Notes under the pieces: generated by a model
Databases searched by the model: none
Seen by the model: only the letters and a program-made list of their open reading frames with translations
What the model was told of the DNA's origin: nothing
Shown here: one piece after another, positions 51,813 to 61,143 of the stretch
Layout: each line of letters begins with the position of its first letter
Numbering within the stretch: position 1 is the first letter of the stretch
Made by a program: the position numbers and the translations under genes
Origin: SAR202 cluster bacterium
GTDB taxonomy: Bacteria; Chloroflexota; Dehalococcoidia; Lucifugimonadales; OSU-TB39
Direction of reading: 5' to 3'
Length of the DNA stretch: 64,000 nt
NCBI GenBank assembly: GCA_009392195.1
Contig: VFGY01000037.1
Span: 186,001 to 250,000 of the forward strand

Positions 51813-53027
51813 TTAGTTGTTTTTTTGCGAACATAAGACACTTCCATTATTCTTAAGAAATTCTATTTCATTTTCCGGTAAGTTGGCGAACCCTCTAAGA
51901 AGTTCATATGTGTGTTGACCTAATAAAGGAGGAGGAGTTTCGTTTGAGACTGAACGTGGAGTTGTGTGCTGAAGTGCATTTGCCAATAAAGGTAAATTAC
52001 CAATACTTGGGTGGTTAACATTCCATATGTTATTGCGATCTTTTGTTATCTCCATTTCGAACACGTCGTCGATGTTGTTTATTGGAGAAGAAGGGATGTT
52101 AAATTCTGAAAAAGCTTTTAACCAATAGGACCTACTGTATTTAGAAAATATTTTCGCCAAAATGCATATAAGATCTTCTCTGTTTGTAACGCGATTACTG
52201 TTTGTAGCAAATCTAGGGTTGTTTGTTAGAGAAGAAGAAGAAAGCAGGTCAATAAGCCTTCCATACTGTTTTTCAGTAACAACTGCCAAGGTGAACCAAG
52301 AATCTTTGGCTTTAAAGGCTTGGTATGGGACAATTTGGGGGTGTTCGCTACCTAACCTTGTGGGAATTTTGCCATTTATAAGAAATGTTTCGCCTATGTT
52401 TATAGAGCTCATTAGCGCTACGTCAAACAAAGACAAATCTATGAATTGTCCTTCATGAGAGCGACCTAGCTGTATCAGTGCGGCTAAGATTCCAGAAACG
52501 CCAGTAAGACCTGTTAACACATCTAACCATGCAACGCCTATTCTGACAGGTTTGTCTTCGTTCTTTGGCCCAGTAACGCTCATTATTCCCGTTAAGGCTT
52601 GCATAGTTAAATCTAATGCGGGCGAATTTTGCACTGGATTTGTACCATTACCGAAACCTGTTATAGATAAATGAATTATTTTTGGATTAAAAGATTTGAT
52701 ATTATCGTAATCCAATCCGTATTTTTTCTTTCTATCAGGCTTGAAATTTTCGACAAGAACATCAGATTTTTGAATTAATTTATACAAGAGCTTAAGGCCC
52801 TCATCGGAACCAATATCTAAAGCGAGGCTTTTTTTACCCCTGTTAACAGAAATAAAATACGGGCTTTCATGGGCAATAAAAGGTGGCCCCCACGACCTTG
52901 TAGGATCACCTGATATCGGTTCAACCTTAATAACATCTGCCCCCATGTCAGAAAGCATTTGGGTACAAAAAGGACCCGAAACGATTGTCGAAAGGTCTAA
53001 AACTGTTATTCCTGTAAGAGCCTTCAT
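51813..53027 (-). CDS. Class III CoA-transferase, CaiB/BaiF family
   Basis: 404 residues. VLDLSTIVSGPFCTQMLSDM and DVIKVEPISGDPTR are the family N-terminal signature, and SPALDLTMQALTG holds the candidate catalytic Asp near residue 138. ATG with normal spacing. The next gene upstream is a glutaryl-CoA dehydrogenase: this pairing suggests succinyl-CoA:glutarate CoA-transferase activity (inference). Confidence 0.87.
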   Translation of the reverse strand: MKALTGITVLDLSTIVSGPFCTQMLSDMGADVIKVEPISGDPTRSWGPPFIAHESPYFISVNRGKKSLALDIGSDEGLKLLYKLIQKSDVLVENFKPDRKKKYGLDYDNIKSFNPKIIHLSITGFGNGTNPVQNSPALDLTMQALTGIMSVTGPKNEDKPVRIGVAWLDVLTGLTGVSGILAALIQLGRSHEGQFIDLSLFDVALMSSINIGETFLINGKIPTRLGSEHPQIVPYQAFKAKDSWFTLAVVTEKQYGRLIDLLSSSSLTNNPRFATNSNRVTNREDLICILAKIFSKYSRSYWLKAFSEFNIPSSPINNIDDVFEMEITKDRNNIWNVNHPSIGNLPLLANALQHTTPRSVSNETPPPLLGQHTYELLRGFANLPENEIEFLKNNGSVLCSQKNN

Positions 53028-53076
53028 CGAATATCCTTTGTATTTATTTGACTAGCATGGCTTACAATAAACCTGT

Positions 53077-54231
53077 TCAAAAGGCAGGGTCGCCGGTGAT
53101 AGTTTTGCCTAAAATTAACGTGTGTATATCATAAGTTCCTTCATAGGTGTCGACTGTTTCTAGATTTAACATATGCCTAATTACGTTTCCAGATAAAGTA
53201 ATTCCATGTGCGGCTAAAATCTCTCTTGCGCTTCTTGCTGAAACTAGAGCCGCTCTGGCATTCTCTCTTTTTGCCAATGAAATTTGAGCAATAGAGGGCA
53301 TGCCCTTAGTTAAAAGAAGCGAAAGCTGATAGGATAGTAATAGGCCTTTAGTATGCATTGAAACCATGTCGGCAAGCTTGTTCTGAATCAATTGTTTTGA
53401 AGATAGACTGGTCCCAAAAGTAAACCTAGATTTAGAAAATGAAAGCGCTTCTTCATAAACTGATTCAAGCGCTCCTAAAACACCCCAACAAATGCCATAC
53501 CTTGCCTGTGCTAGACAAGATAAAGCCGGGGAGAGCCCCGAAGCCCCAGGTAGCTTGTGGGATAAAGGCACTGCTACGTTGTCTAATTCGATATGCGCTG
53601 TTGGAGACAGCCTCAGGCTCATTTTGTCTTCAATTGGGCATATCTTCAAACCGCTTGAATCGGTTGGGATGACGAAACCAGATATAGATTTGGTTTTTGC
53701 TTCTTTAGCCCACACTATTGCCAGGTTAGCGAAGGTGGCATTTGTGACCCAAGACTTTTGGCCGGATATAATATATTTGTCGCCCTTTTTAGTATAAGTG
53801 GTTTTCATTCCACCCGGATCGGAACCGCCGCCTTCTTCAGTTAACGCAAAACATCCGACAACAGCACCTTTTTGAAGTTGCTCCAAATAGATGTTTTTTA
53901 AATAGGCTGAGCCGTATTGATTTATTGGATAAATCGTCAAAGCATTTTGAACACTTACCATGCTTCTAATGCCGGAATCAATCCGTTCTAGCTCATACAT
54001 GAGTAAACCATATTCTAGATAATTTAAAGGAGAGTTGTTATTGATTGGTTTAAGTTCTCCAAAAGCCCCAATGTTTGCCAAAACGTCTTTAATTTCATTG
54101 GCAAACCTGTTTTCATTCCATAAGGTATTAATCTGAGAAGCTAAATTTCTATCTAAAACCTCACGGATATTGTTCTGAAACCGAATAGATGATTCCGGAA
54201 AACCGTCTTTTATGTTGTAAAAATCTAGCAA
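53077..54231 (-). CDS. Glutaryl-CoA dehydrogenase-like acyl-CoA dehydrogenase
   Basis: 384 residues of the acyl-CoA dehydrogenase fold. It resembles the decarboxylating glutaryl-CoA enzyme: GIRSMVSVQNALTIYPIN near the start, CFALTEEGGGSDPGGM, and the C-terminal VDTYEGTYDIHTLILGK with the catalytic Glu. That family oxidises glutaryl-CoA and yields crotonyl-CoA and CO2. The start is TTG with GTGAGG at good spacing. CaiB gene follows after 49 bases. Confidence 0.88.
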   Translation of the reverse strand: MLDFYNIKDGFPESSIRFQNNIREVLDRNLASQINTLWNENRFANEIKDVLANIGAFGELKPINNNSPLNYLEYGLLMYELERIDSGIRSMVSVQNALTIYPINQYGSAYLKNIYLEQLQKGAVVGCFALTEEGGGSDPGGMKTTYTKKGDKYIISGQKSWVTNATFANLAIVWAKEAKTKSISGFVIPTDSSGLKICPIEDKMSLRLSPTAHIELDNVAVPLSHKLPGASGLSPALSCLAQARYGICWGVLGALESVYEEALSFSKSRFTFGTSLSSKQLIQNKLADMVSMHTKGLLLSYQLSLLLTKGMPSIAQISLAKRENARAALVSARSAREILAAHGITLSGNVIRHMLNLETVDTYEGTYDIHTLILGKTITGDPAF

Positions 54232-54250
54232 AGTATCCTCACTTTAATGG

Positions 54251-55336
54251 TTATAATTGCCTTATCCCAATTAATGAAGCAGTAACGAGTAGGCGGTGAT
54301 CGTATTTATACTTTGGAACACAGGTTACCAGTGTGATTTCAGCTATTTGTGAATTTGTCAATTTCAAATAATCTTGATGGACCACCTCTGTTTTATAAGC
54401 TTGGTAGAGAAATTGATGGTCGTTGGTGTTAATCATAACAAATACCTGTTGGTTATCTTTTAACAAATCAACAATTAGTGGTAAGTCGTTGAAAATATTC
54501 CCTTCATTAGTTAATAAAGTTTCATAATGCCCAAAATACCACCCTTGTTTGAGCTCTCCGGGAGTTGAAGTTATGGGAATATGGCCAACTATCCTGTTAG
54601 GAGTTTCCCAAGAAAGACTTTCGTTTAGTGTTGTTATGGTTAGGGGTTCTATATCAGCTGTTAAATCAATTAGCGGTATGAATAAGTTGTTTGGTTTATC
54701 AGATTCATTGAAGCTGAACTCGTGTACTGGAGAAAAAAGGTCTATTTCGATGGGTTGTTTATTAGGCAGGGGTGAATTATTGGCCGGAAGTAGAATCATT
54801 GTTTTTTTACCAGTATTATTGTCTTCTTTTCTCATTTGTGCTGTAACAGTGGGGCTGGCTGGAACCGCCTGCGTAGTTGTAGGCATTGCATGAGTTGTTA
54901 CATCTTTTGATAAAGGGAAAGTATTATCGCGGCTAGAAGTGGTGGTTGATGTAATTATAGCGGTGGGAGTTGAAATAATTTGAGGCGATGATGAAGTACT
55001 ATGCTTGGTATTAATAGTCTCGGCGACAACCTTCTTTTTTATGTGATTATCTGTAGTTTCCTTAGGCTTGGGCAAATTGCTATCGGCGCTATTTGGGACA
55101 CTTTTGCTATTGGAATATGGAGCGTTTGCGCTAGGCTCCGACTCTTGCTTTAAAGGTGTTGTTTTGATGATTGGTTTTGGCTTTGCGATTTCGTAATCAA
55201 GTGAAGCCATTTTTGAAGAATCCACCGATTGGATAACGTAAAAGTAAAGCGCTGTGCTAAAAAAAACAGTTCCCATTACAGCTATGCCAACCCCTGCCCA
55301 TAAAAGCAACCTGTTGTTTATTTTTACAAAACCCAA
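54251..55336 (-). CDS. Sortase with long disordered linker
   Basis: 361 residues. One membrane anchor (about 10-35), then roughly 170 residues rich in Ser, Thr, Pro and Lys with no fold, then a sortase domain. Catalytic His270 (YFGHYETLL), Cys339 (LVTCVPKYKYDHR) and Arg348 form the expected triad. The start is TTG at 55336, supported by AAGGAG six bases away. No LPXTG-type sorting signal is seen in the proteins of this window, so the substrate is unknown. It could process pili or other surface proteins. Confidence 0.85.
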   Translation of the reverse strand: MGFVKINNRLLLWAGVGIAVMGTVFFSTALYFYVIQSVDSSKMASLDYEIAKPKPIIKTTPLKQESEPSANAPYSNSKSVPNSADSNLPKPKETTDNHIKKKVVAETINTKHSTSSSPQIISTPTAIITSTTTSSRDNTFPLSKDVTTHAMPTTTQAVPASPTVTAQMRKEDNNTGKKTMILLPANNSPLPNKQPIEIDLFSPVHEFSFNESDKPNNLFIPLIDLTADIEPLTITTLNESLSWETPNRIVGHIPITSTPGELKQGWYFGHYETLLTNEGNIFNDLPLIVDLLKDNQQVFVMINTNDHQFLYQAYKTEVVHQDYLKLTNSQIAEITLVTCVPKYKYDHRLLVTASLIGIRQL

Positions 55337-55447
55337 ACCCTGCTCCTTATTCTATTATTATAAATCTTAAATAAAGGATATGGACATATTTATCAAAAGA
55401 AAGGCTAAATCTAAACTGCAATAACGCCATGAGGCGAAATGTATTAT

Positions 55448-56887
55448 TTAGGAAGATGCAATTTCATATGATTTTGCGGTTTTCAACAACAATGATTCGT
55501 TTAATGGTGCAGACATTAACTGGAGCCCAATCGGTAATCCGTTATCAAACCCGCAAGGCAAGGATATTGCTGGAATTCCAGCAATATTTGCTGGAATTGT
55601 TAGCACATCGCTCAGATACATCTCAACAGGATTAGATGTTTTTGATCCTCTTTTAAAAGCAACAGTAGGGGATGTTGGTGTAATCAAAATATCATAAGAT
55701 TTAAAAACCTCGTTAAATTCTTGGCTAATAAGCGTCCTTACTTTTTGAGCTTTAAGGTAATAGGCGTCGTAATAACCGGACGACAAAGCATATGTCCCAA
55801 TCATTATTCTTCTTTTTACTTCGCTGCCAAAGCCCTCTCCCCGAGTTGATTCTAACGCATCCCACATAGTGCCAGATGTTTCAGAACTATATCCATATTT
55901 AACCCCGTCATATCGAGCTAAATTAGCAGATGCTTCAGATGGGGCGATAATATAATAGACAGAAAGGGCATATTTTGTGTGTGGCAATGAAACCTCTTCA
56001 ATTTTTGCTCCAAGCTTTTCAAAAAGAGCGATAGCTGATTGAACCGATTCGTTTACTGAGGGCTCAATCCCACTAACAAAATATTCTTTTGGTATGCCTA
56101 CACGCAAGCCTTTGATTGCAGGTTCGGTAATTGATTTTACGTCATAACAAGCATTGTGTTTGATTGATGTTGAATCTTTTTCATCATGGCCGGATAGAAC
56201 CGACAAGACAGAAGCAGAATCGTCAACAGTTTTCGTAAGAGGACCGATTTGGTCCAATGAACTTGCAAAAGCAACTAGCCCGTATCTACTAACTAGACCA
56301 TATGTTGGCTTAAGTCCAACAGTACCACATAGTGATGCAGGCTGGCGTATACTGCCTCCTGTATCTGAGCCTATAGAAAACACGCATTCATCTGCTGCCA
56401 CAGCAGCCGCTGCTCCTCCACTACTGCCCCCGGGCACCCGTGAATAGTCGACGGGATTAGAGGTTGGGTGAAAAGATGAATTTTCAGTAGAAGACCCCAT
56501 TGCAAATTCATCTAGATTTGCTTTTGCAAGTAAAACAGCACCGCTATTGTACAGCTTATCTACCACAGTAGCGTTATATGGCGGAATAAAGTCCTGAAGC
56601 ATTTTTGACGCACATGTTGTTTTAATTCCCTTTGTACAGATATTGTCTTTAATCACCATTGGGATTCCTGTTAGCTCGGTTGCTAATCCTTCAGATATTT
56701 GTTTATCAGCAGCCCTGGCTTGGTTTAAAGCAAGTTCGGGTTCAACGGTAATCAATGCACGGAGATGTGGTTCAATTGATTCTATTTTTTCAAGGTAGGC
56801 CTGGGTGAGTTCAACAGAAGAAACCTCTTTTGCAAGCAAAAGTTGGTTAGCTTGGTTTATAGATAATTTTGTTAATGAAGAAGACAT
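55448..56887 (-). CDS. gatA: Asp-tRNA(Asn)/Glu-tRNA(Gln) amidotransferase subunit A
   Basis: Amidase subunit that releases ammonia from glutamine for the transamidation pathway. 479 residues. Lys of MVIKDNICTKG (about residue 79) and the Ser-cisSer of GGSSGGAAAAVAADECVFS with GSDTGGSIRQPASLCG are the amidase triad. gatC is directly upstream; gatB is not in the window. A 24-bp perfect palindrome lies within its 3' part. Confidence 0.96.
   Translation of the reverse strand: MSSSLTKLSINQANQLLLAKEVSSVELTQAYLEKIESIEPHLRALITVEPELALNQARAADKQISEGLATELTGIPMVIKDNICTKGIKTTCASKMLQDFIPPYNATVVDKLYNSGAVLLAKANLDEFAMGSSTENSSFHPTSNPVDYSRVPGGSSGGAAAAVAADECVFSIGSDTGGSIRQPASLCGTVGLKPTYGLVSRYGLVAFASSLDQIGPLTKTVDDSASVLSVLSGHDEKDSTSIKHNACYDVKSITEPAIKGLRVGIPKEYFVSGIEPSVNESVQSAIALFEKLGAKIEEVSLPHTKYALSVYYIIAPSEASANLARYDGVKYGYSSETSGTMWDALESTRGEGFGSEVKRRIMIGTYALSSGYYDAYYLKAQKVRTLISQEFNEVFKSYDILITPTSPTVAFKRGSKTSNPVEMYLSDVLTIPANIAGIPAISLPCGFDNGLPIGLQLMSAPLNESLLLKTAKSYEIASS
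55564..55587. repeat. 24-bp perfect palindrome in gatA
   Basis: ATATTGCTGGAA followed by its exact reverse complement, no loop. It encodes the conserved amidase stretch NIAGIPAI, so coding constraint may explain it; the half-site TTGCTGGAATT recurs right after. Confidence 0.4.
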
Positions 56888-56892
56888 GATAA

Positions 56893-57180
56893 TTAATTTA
56901 ATACACGCCTAACTTTGATAAAATTATTGTCGGTATTTGGAGAATTACTAAGGATTTTTGTAGCGGGTAGTGAATCATAAGCGATATCTTCTCTCAAGAC
57001 GTTTTGGTTTTGAACATTCCAACCTGTAGGCTCTACGCTTGATGTATCTAGGGTTTCCAAATCAGAAAAATATTCGAATATGTTTTTTAAATCATCTTGA
57101 AGAGATTTGATTTCTTTTTCGGATAAACGTATCCTGCAAAGCTTAGCAATGGACCGTACTTCGTTTAATGATAATTCCAT
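56893..57180 (-). CDS. gatC: Asp/Glu-tRNA amidotransferase subunit C
   Basis: Small structural subunit that wraps GatA to GatB. About 95 residues from MELSLNEVRSIAKL, with FEYFSDLETLDTS and the late LREDIAYDS as family features. I take ATG 57180 because GAGG lies 7 bases before it; a longer frame from 57261 includes 27 unlikely residues. It precedes gatA by 5 bases. Confidence 0.93.
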   Translation of the reverse strand: MELSLNEVRSIAKLCRIRLSEKEIKSLQDDLKNIFEYFSDLETLDTSSVEPTGWNVQNQNVLREDIAYDSLPATKILSNSPNTDNNFIKVRRVLN

Positions 57181-57384
57181 TTTTAAACCTCGGTTCTGCC
57201 TATAAATTACTTTAATCAATGACTTTTTATTGTAAATGAACACATAGTGAATATTCAACAAACGTAATTTATAGAACTTAAACTCGTTTGACTGTACCTC
57301 TTGCTGGATGCTAGCATGAATTTCGATTTCTAATTTAACGGAACGTATTAGCAGAAAAAAGAGGGCATGGTCCGGAGAAATTTT

Positions 57385-59628
57385 ATGGATAACAAAAGGA
57401 TGCGCAGGTACATAGTTTGGTTATTAATCGGAATACTAGTTATTGCCGGTGGGGTGTTAGGTAATGCATATTTGGGAAATGATGATGGGGCAGTAGTCCA
57501 AACGGCAAAAAACACGCAAACCTCTAACGGAAGCGTTGAAGAACCAGATGGTGCAAATCGAGAAAGCGCAAGAAACCTTGTATATGCAAGGTCAAGCCAT
57601 ACGGCAACAACACTGAGCGATGGAAAAATATTAGTTGTGGGAGGACTTGGTTCAGACAAAAAGCCAATGTCTAGAGTAGAAATCTATGATCCAAAAACGG
57701 ACACTTGGATAACAACCACTGATTGTAGATCTCCTAGGGCAGATCATACTGCAACGCTATTAAAATCAGGAAATGTTCTGGTGGTAGGAGGAACAAGTGA
57801 TGTCGGCGTAGCATCAACTGCAGAAATATTTGACCCCAAGACAAAATCTTGGGAATACGCAGGAAGAATGTATTTTGCGAGGCAGACACATCGAGCAACA
57901 TTATTAAATGATGGCAGAGTGTTGATAACTGGAGGAAAAGGAGTAAATAAAGCGATTGATGCTGTTGAATTATATAATCCCATCACAAAAGCTTGGTCTA
58001 GAGCAGGGAGTTTGAATTTTCCAAAATATGGGCATACAGCAACGCTGTTGCCTGACGGAAATGTGTTAGTTGCTGGAGGCGGAGAAGGATTTGTCAGGCA
58101 GGTTCATGGAGAAATATTTTATCCTGAATCGTCGACATGGAGGTCTTTAACTTCTGTAATGGATGTAGGGAGAGGTGGGCATACAGCAACGCTAGTAGGT
58201 GATGGAACGATATTATTTGTCGGAGGAACACAAGATTCAAACCGATCGTCAGTTTACAGCATATCTAATGAAGCATGGGCAATTGGCGCAACGACAGAAA
58301 AGGTAAGGGATAACCACACAGCGACCTTGATGAAAGATGGTCGTGTGTTGATTGCTGGGGGAGGGTTAACAACCATGTCAGCTGAATTATATAATCCAGA
58401 GGACCAAACATGGAGCCCTGCAGGAGATATGAATATCAGCAGGAGAGAGCACACCGCCACTCTTCTAAATAACGGTAACATTTTGATTGTTGGAGGCCAG
58501 CACGGCGGTCAAATAACAAGCTTGGTCGAGATGTTTGACCCTAAAACTAATCGTTGGGATGCTTATAACTTACAGGGACAATGGATTGATGCAGGAGTAA
58601 TGCATATACCTCGCAAGAACCACACCTCGACTTTATTGCCCGATGGATCTGTTTTAGTAACTGGGGGAATAACCAGGGTGGATGAGTTAGATGAAAGAGG
58701 AGCGACCCAATTATTAGCCGAAGCGGAAAGATATCTTGTTGATGGGATTAAATCATGGACAAAAGCTGGCAAAATGTCATCCATGCGGACGGGCCACACA
58801 GCTTCTTTGTTGACTAATGGCAAAGTTTTGATTGTAGGTGGGGCCACCGTCAATTCTGCAACAGATAAACAAGACCAAAAAGAATTAAAACACCTGCATT
58901 TAACAGAAATGTATGACTATAAAACGAACACTTGGACAGAATCACCTCCTATGAAAGTGGCTAGGTGGGAGCATACATCCACCGCCTTGCCATCAGGAGA
59001 TATTTTAGTTGTAGGTGGAGAAAATTCTGAAGGATTGCTATCCTCAACAGAACTATTCGACGTTGAAAATAATGAATGGGTTGTTCTTGATAATTTATCC
59101 TATCCGCGAGCAAGGCATGTCGCAGTATTGCTTTCTAGTAATAAAGTACTTGTTGCAGGAGGAGGGAGCGAGAGTGCCGAAATCTATGATGTTGAATCCA
59201 AACAATGGACAAAAATTGGAGGTTTAAGCCAGAACCTTAATTTGTCTGCTGCCTCTGCATTGCCGGGCGGAAAAGCGATAATAGTTGGCGGGTATGGGAC
59301 AGAAGGAGCCCAGTACCAGGTTGAGATTTATAATCCAGAGTTTGACACATGGAATATGGGCCCGAAGATTCCTAAGCCGAGAGTGAGAGCGTCTTTCTTA
59401 GAGCTGGACAAGAATGCACTTCTTCTAGCTGGAGGGAATCAAGACACACATTCATGGATATTCGACACCTCTACATTGACTTGGACGAAGGCAGCGAAGA
59501 TGTTCACGGCCAGGACGGGTCAGGCGGCAACCAAAATAAGCGAAGGAAGAATATTGGTTTCTGGAGGAGAAAACCGTAAGGGCCAAATGGAGTCATCCTC
59601 TGAAGAATATGTGTTGATTAAAGACTAA
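57385..59628 (+). CDS. Membrane-anchored kelch-repeat protein (14 repeats)
   Basis: About 747 residues. A basic start and one hydrophobic segment (RYIVWLLIGILVIAGGVLG) give a single N-terminal membrane anchor. Then come 14 kelch-type units of about 45-60 residues, each with HTATLLxxGxVLVVGG-like blocks; two seven-bladed propellers are the natural reading. Such proteins bind carbohydrate or protein on the cell surface. Start ATG 57385 has GGAGA upstream at 7 bases, better than ATG 57367. The only divergent-facing promoter I see is TTGACT 57288-57293 with TAGCAT 57312-57317 (weak). No LPXTG signal at the C-terminus. Confidence 0.83.
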   Translation: MDNKRMRRYIVWLLIGILVIAGGVLGNAYLGNDDGAVVQTAKNTQTSNGSVEEPDGANRESARNLVYARSSHTATTLSDGKILVVGGLGSDKKPMSRVEIYDPKTDTWITTTDCRSPRADHTATLLKSGNVLVVGGTSDVGVASTAEIFDPKTKSWEYAGRMYFARQTHRATLLNDGRVLITGGKGVNKAIDAVELYNPITKAWSRAGSLNFPKYGHTATLLPDGNVLVAGGGEGFVRQVHGEIFYPESSTWRSLTSVMDVGRGGHTATLVGDGTILFVGGTQDSNRSSVYSISNEAWAIGATTEKVRDNHTATLMKDGRVLIAGGGLTTMSAELYNPEDQTWSPAGDMNISRREHTATLLNNGNILIVGGQHGGQITSLVEMFDPKTNRWDAYNLQGQWIDAGVMHIPRKNHTSTLLPDGSVLVTGGITRVDELDERGATQLLAEAERYLVDGIKSWTKAGKMSSMRTGHTASLLTNGKVLIVGGATVNSATDKQDQKELKHLHLTEMYDYKTNTWTESPPMKVARWEHTSTALPSGDILVVGGENSEGLLSSTELFDVENNEWVVLDNLSYPRARHVAVLLSSNKVLVAGGGSESAEIYDVESKQWTKIGGLSQNLNLSAASALPGGKAIIVGGYGTEGAQYQVEIYNPEFDTWNMGPKIPKPRVRASFLELDKNALLLAGGNQDTHSWIFDTSTLTWTKAAKMFTARTGQAATKISEGRILVSGGENRKGQMESSSEEYVLIKD

Positions 59629-59641
59629 TTCAATTGATTCT

Positions 59642-60214
59642 TTAATTGTAACTATCCATTGCACTATCTAGATTTGTGTTCAGAGAGCAGGTGATTGCTT
59701 TACACGCCTTTTCTATAGTCGTTGATATAATCTCGTGTTCGTGATCAGGTATGATTCCTAGAACATGGTCAATCTGGTTGCCACTATTAGTTGGCGGACC
59801 AATCCCTATTCTTAATCTAGGGAAGCTTATTGTTTCTAAGCTGGATATAATTGATTTAAGTCCATTATGCCCTCCGGAACTCCCGGTTAGGCGTATTCTT
59901 AATTTACCGATTTCAATATTTAGGTCATCCAAAACGACCAATATTTCGGTTGGGCCAATATTATGTTTATGCATAGCCAATTTAATATTGGGACCGCTGT
60001 TGTTTATAAAAGAAGCGGGCTTGAATAAACGAACTTTTTTGCCCGAAATTCTGCTTTCTACCATTAATCCAAATGAGGTGTTTGTACGTTTAATTATTTT
60101 ACTTTGAGAAACAAGGTTATCAACAACCATGAACCCAAGATTATGTCTTGTATTAGCATAAATGTGTCCAGGATTGCCTAATCCTACAATCATTTTGATT
60201 TGTTCTTGTAGCAT
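59642..60214 (-). CDS. pth: Peptidyl-tRNA hydrolase
   Basis: Recycles stalled peptidyl-tRNA. 190 residues: GLGNPGHIYANTRHNLGFM with the catalytic His, LVVLDDLNIEIGKLRIR and GSSGGHNGLKSII are the family blocks. Two ATGs are possible, 60214 and 60193 (MIVGLGNPG). It lies 13 bases from the end of the kelch gene, tail to tail, and upstream of no ribosomal operon. Confidence 0.95.
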   Translation of the reverse strand: MLQEQIKMIVGLGNPGHIYANTRHNLGFMVVDNLVSQSKIIKRTNTSFGLMVESRISGKKVRLFKPASFINNSGPNIKLAMHKHNIGPTEILVVLDDLNIEIGKLRIRLTGSSGGHNGLKSIISSLETISFPRLRIGIGPPTNSGNQIDHVLGIIPDHEHEIISTTIEKACKAITCSLNTNLDSAMDSYN

Positions 60215-60243
60215 GCTAACTCACTTTATTTAAAATGGATTAT

Positions 60244-61098
60244 TTAACCATTCGACTTGCCGCCGGTTTTACTGATTAAACTTATGTCTGTGATGCACAT
60301 GGTTTTATCGATTCCTTTACACATGTCATAAATTGTCAATGCAGCAATTGAAACAGCGGTTAATGCTTCCATTTCTACTCCGGTTTTATCTTCGGCTTTT
60401 GCTGTAGAAGTTATCGAGATCATAGCTTCATTTATGTAAGTAAATTCAACCTTCACATCATTAAGCTTTATTTGGTGGCATAAGGGAATTAAATTGGGAG
60501 TAGACTTAGCCGCCATAATTCCAGCAATTCTTGCCACTCCTAAAACATCCCCTTTTACTAGTTGGTTGTCTTTTATTGTTAACACAGTAGAAGGCTTCAT
60601 TTTTATGTATCCTTGCGCTACTGCTGTTCTTTTTGTATCGGGTTTCTCAGAAATATCAACCATAGATGATTTTCCCGAGGTATCGACGTGGGTAAGGTTA
60701 TGTGTTTCATTATTCATTTTTTCAACCTCTTTGTTTGCTAATTGATCAGCCTCTTCGTTAAGCTCATCGCCAGAGTGACCTTTTACCCACTTCCACGTAA
60801 TATTAAGGTCTTTAATCAACGCATCGAGCTGTTTCCATAATTCTAAATTTGCATTTCTTTTCCAATTACGAGTTATAGAGTTTATTACATATTGACTGTC
60901 GCTAAATACTGTTGCAGCCTGTCCTGGGCTAAGAGTTTCTAAAGCACGAATCACAGCGGTTAATTCCATTTGGTTATTCGTAGTGGTTTCCTTAGAACCC
61001 GAAATTTGTGATTTGGTTCCTTGGTTTATTATAATGGCTGCCCAACCTCCTCTGCCTGGATTGCCCTTGCAAGCCCCGTCTGTATATATATCAATCAT
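60244..61098 (-). CDS. rnhA-moaC: RNase HI - MoaC fusion (cyclic pyranopterin monophosphate synthase)
   Basis: 284 residues in one frame. Residues 1-125 are RNase HI with the active-site set Asp7 (YTDGACKGNPG), Glu45 (NQMELTAV), Asp67 (FSDSQYV), Asp118 (EEADQLA) and His108. Residues about 135-284 are MoaC: THVDTSG, STPNLIPLCHQIKL, EDKTGVEMEALTAVS, the molybdopterin-precursor enzyme acting after MoaA. The link is MNNETHN; Met128 (60717) has its own GAGG site 8 bases away, so MoaC may also be made alone. moaA lies just upstream in the same direction (61144-62181), which supports the MoaC assignment. I am unaware of a well-described fusion of this kind. Confidence 0.9.
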   Translation of the reverse strand: MIDIYTDGACKGNPGRGGWAAIIINQGTKSQISGSKETTTNNQMELTAVIRALETLSPGQAATVFSDSQYVINSITRNWKRNANLELWKQLDALIKDLNITWKWVKGHSGDELNEEADQLANKEVEKMNNETHNLTHVDTSGKSSMVDISEKPDTKRTAVAQGYIKMKPSTVLTIKDNQLVKGDVLGVARIAGIMAAKSTPNLIPLCHQIKLNDVKVEFTYINEAMISITSTAKAEDKTGVEMEALTAVSIAALTIYDMCKGIDKTMCITDISLISKTGGKSNG

Positions 61099-61143
61099 TT
61101 TGTTGTCCTAAACATGAAATAAATTGTCAAAAATTATTTCCAG

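Noticed and set aside
57181-57261. Longer gatC frame from 57261
   Set aside because: Extra 27 residues are hydrophobic and not GatC-like; the ATG at 57180 has a good GAGG site.
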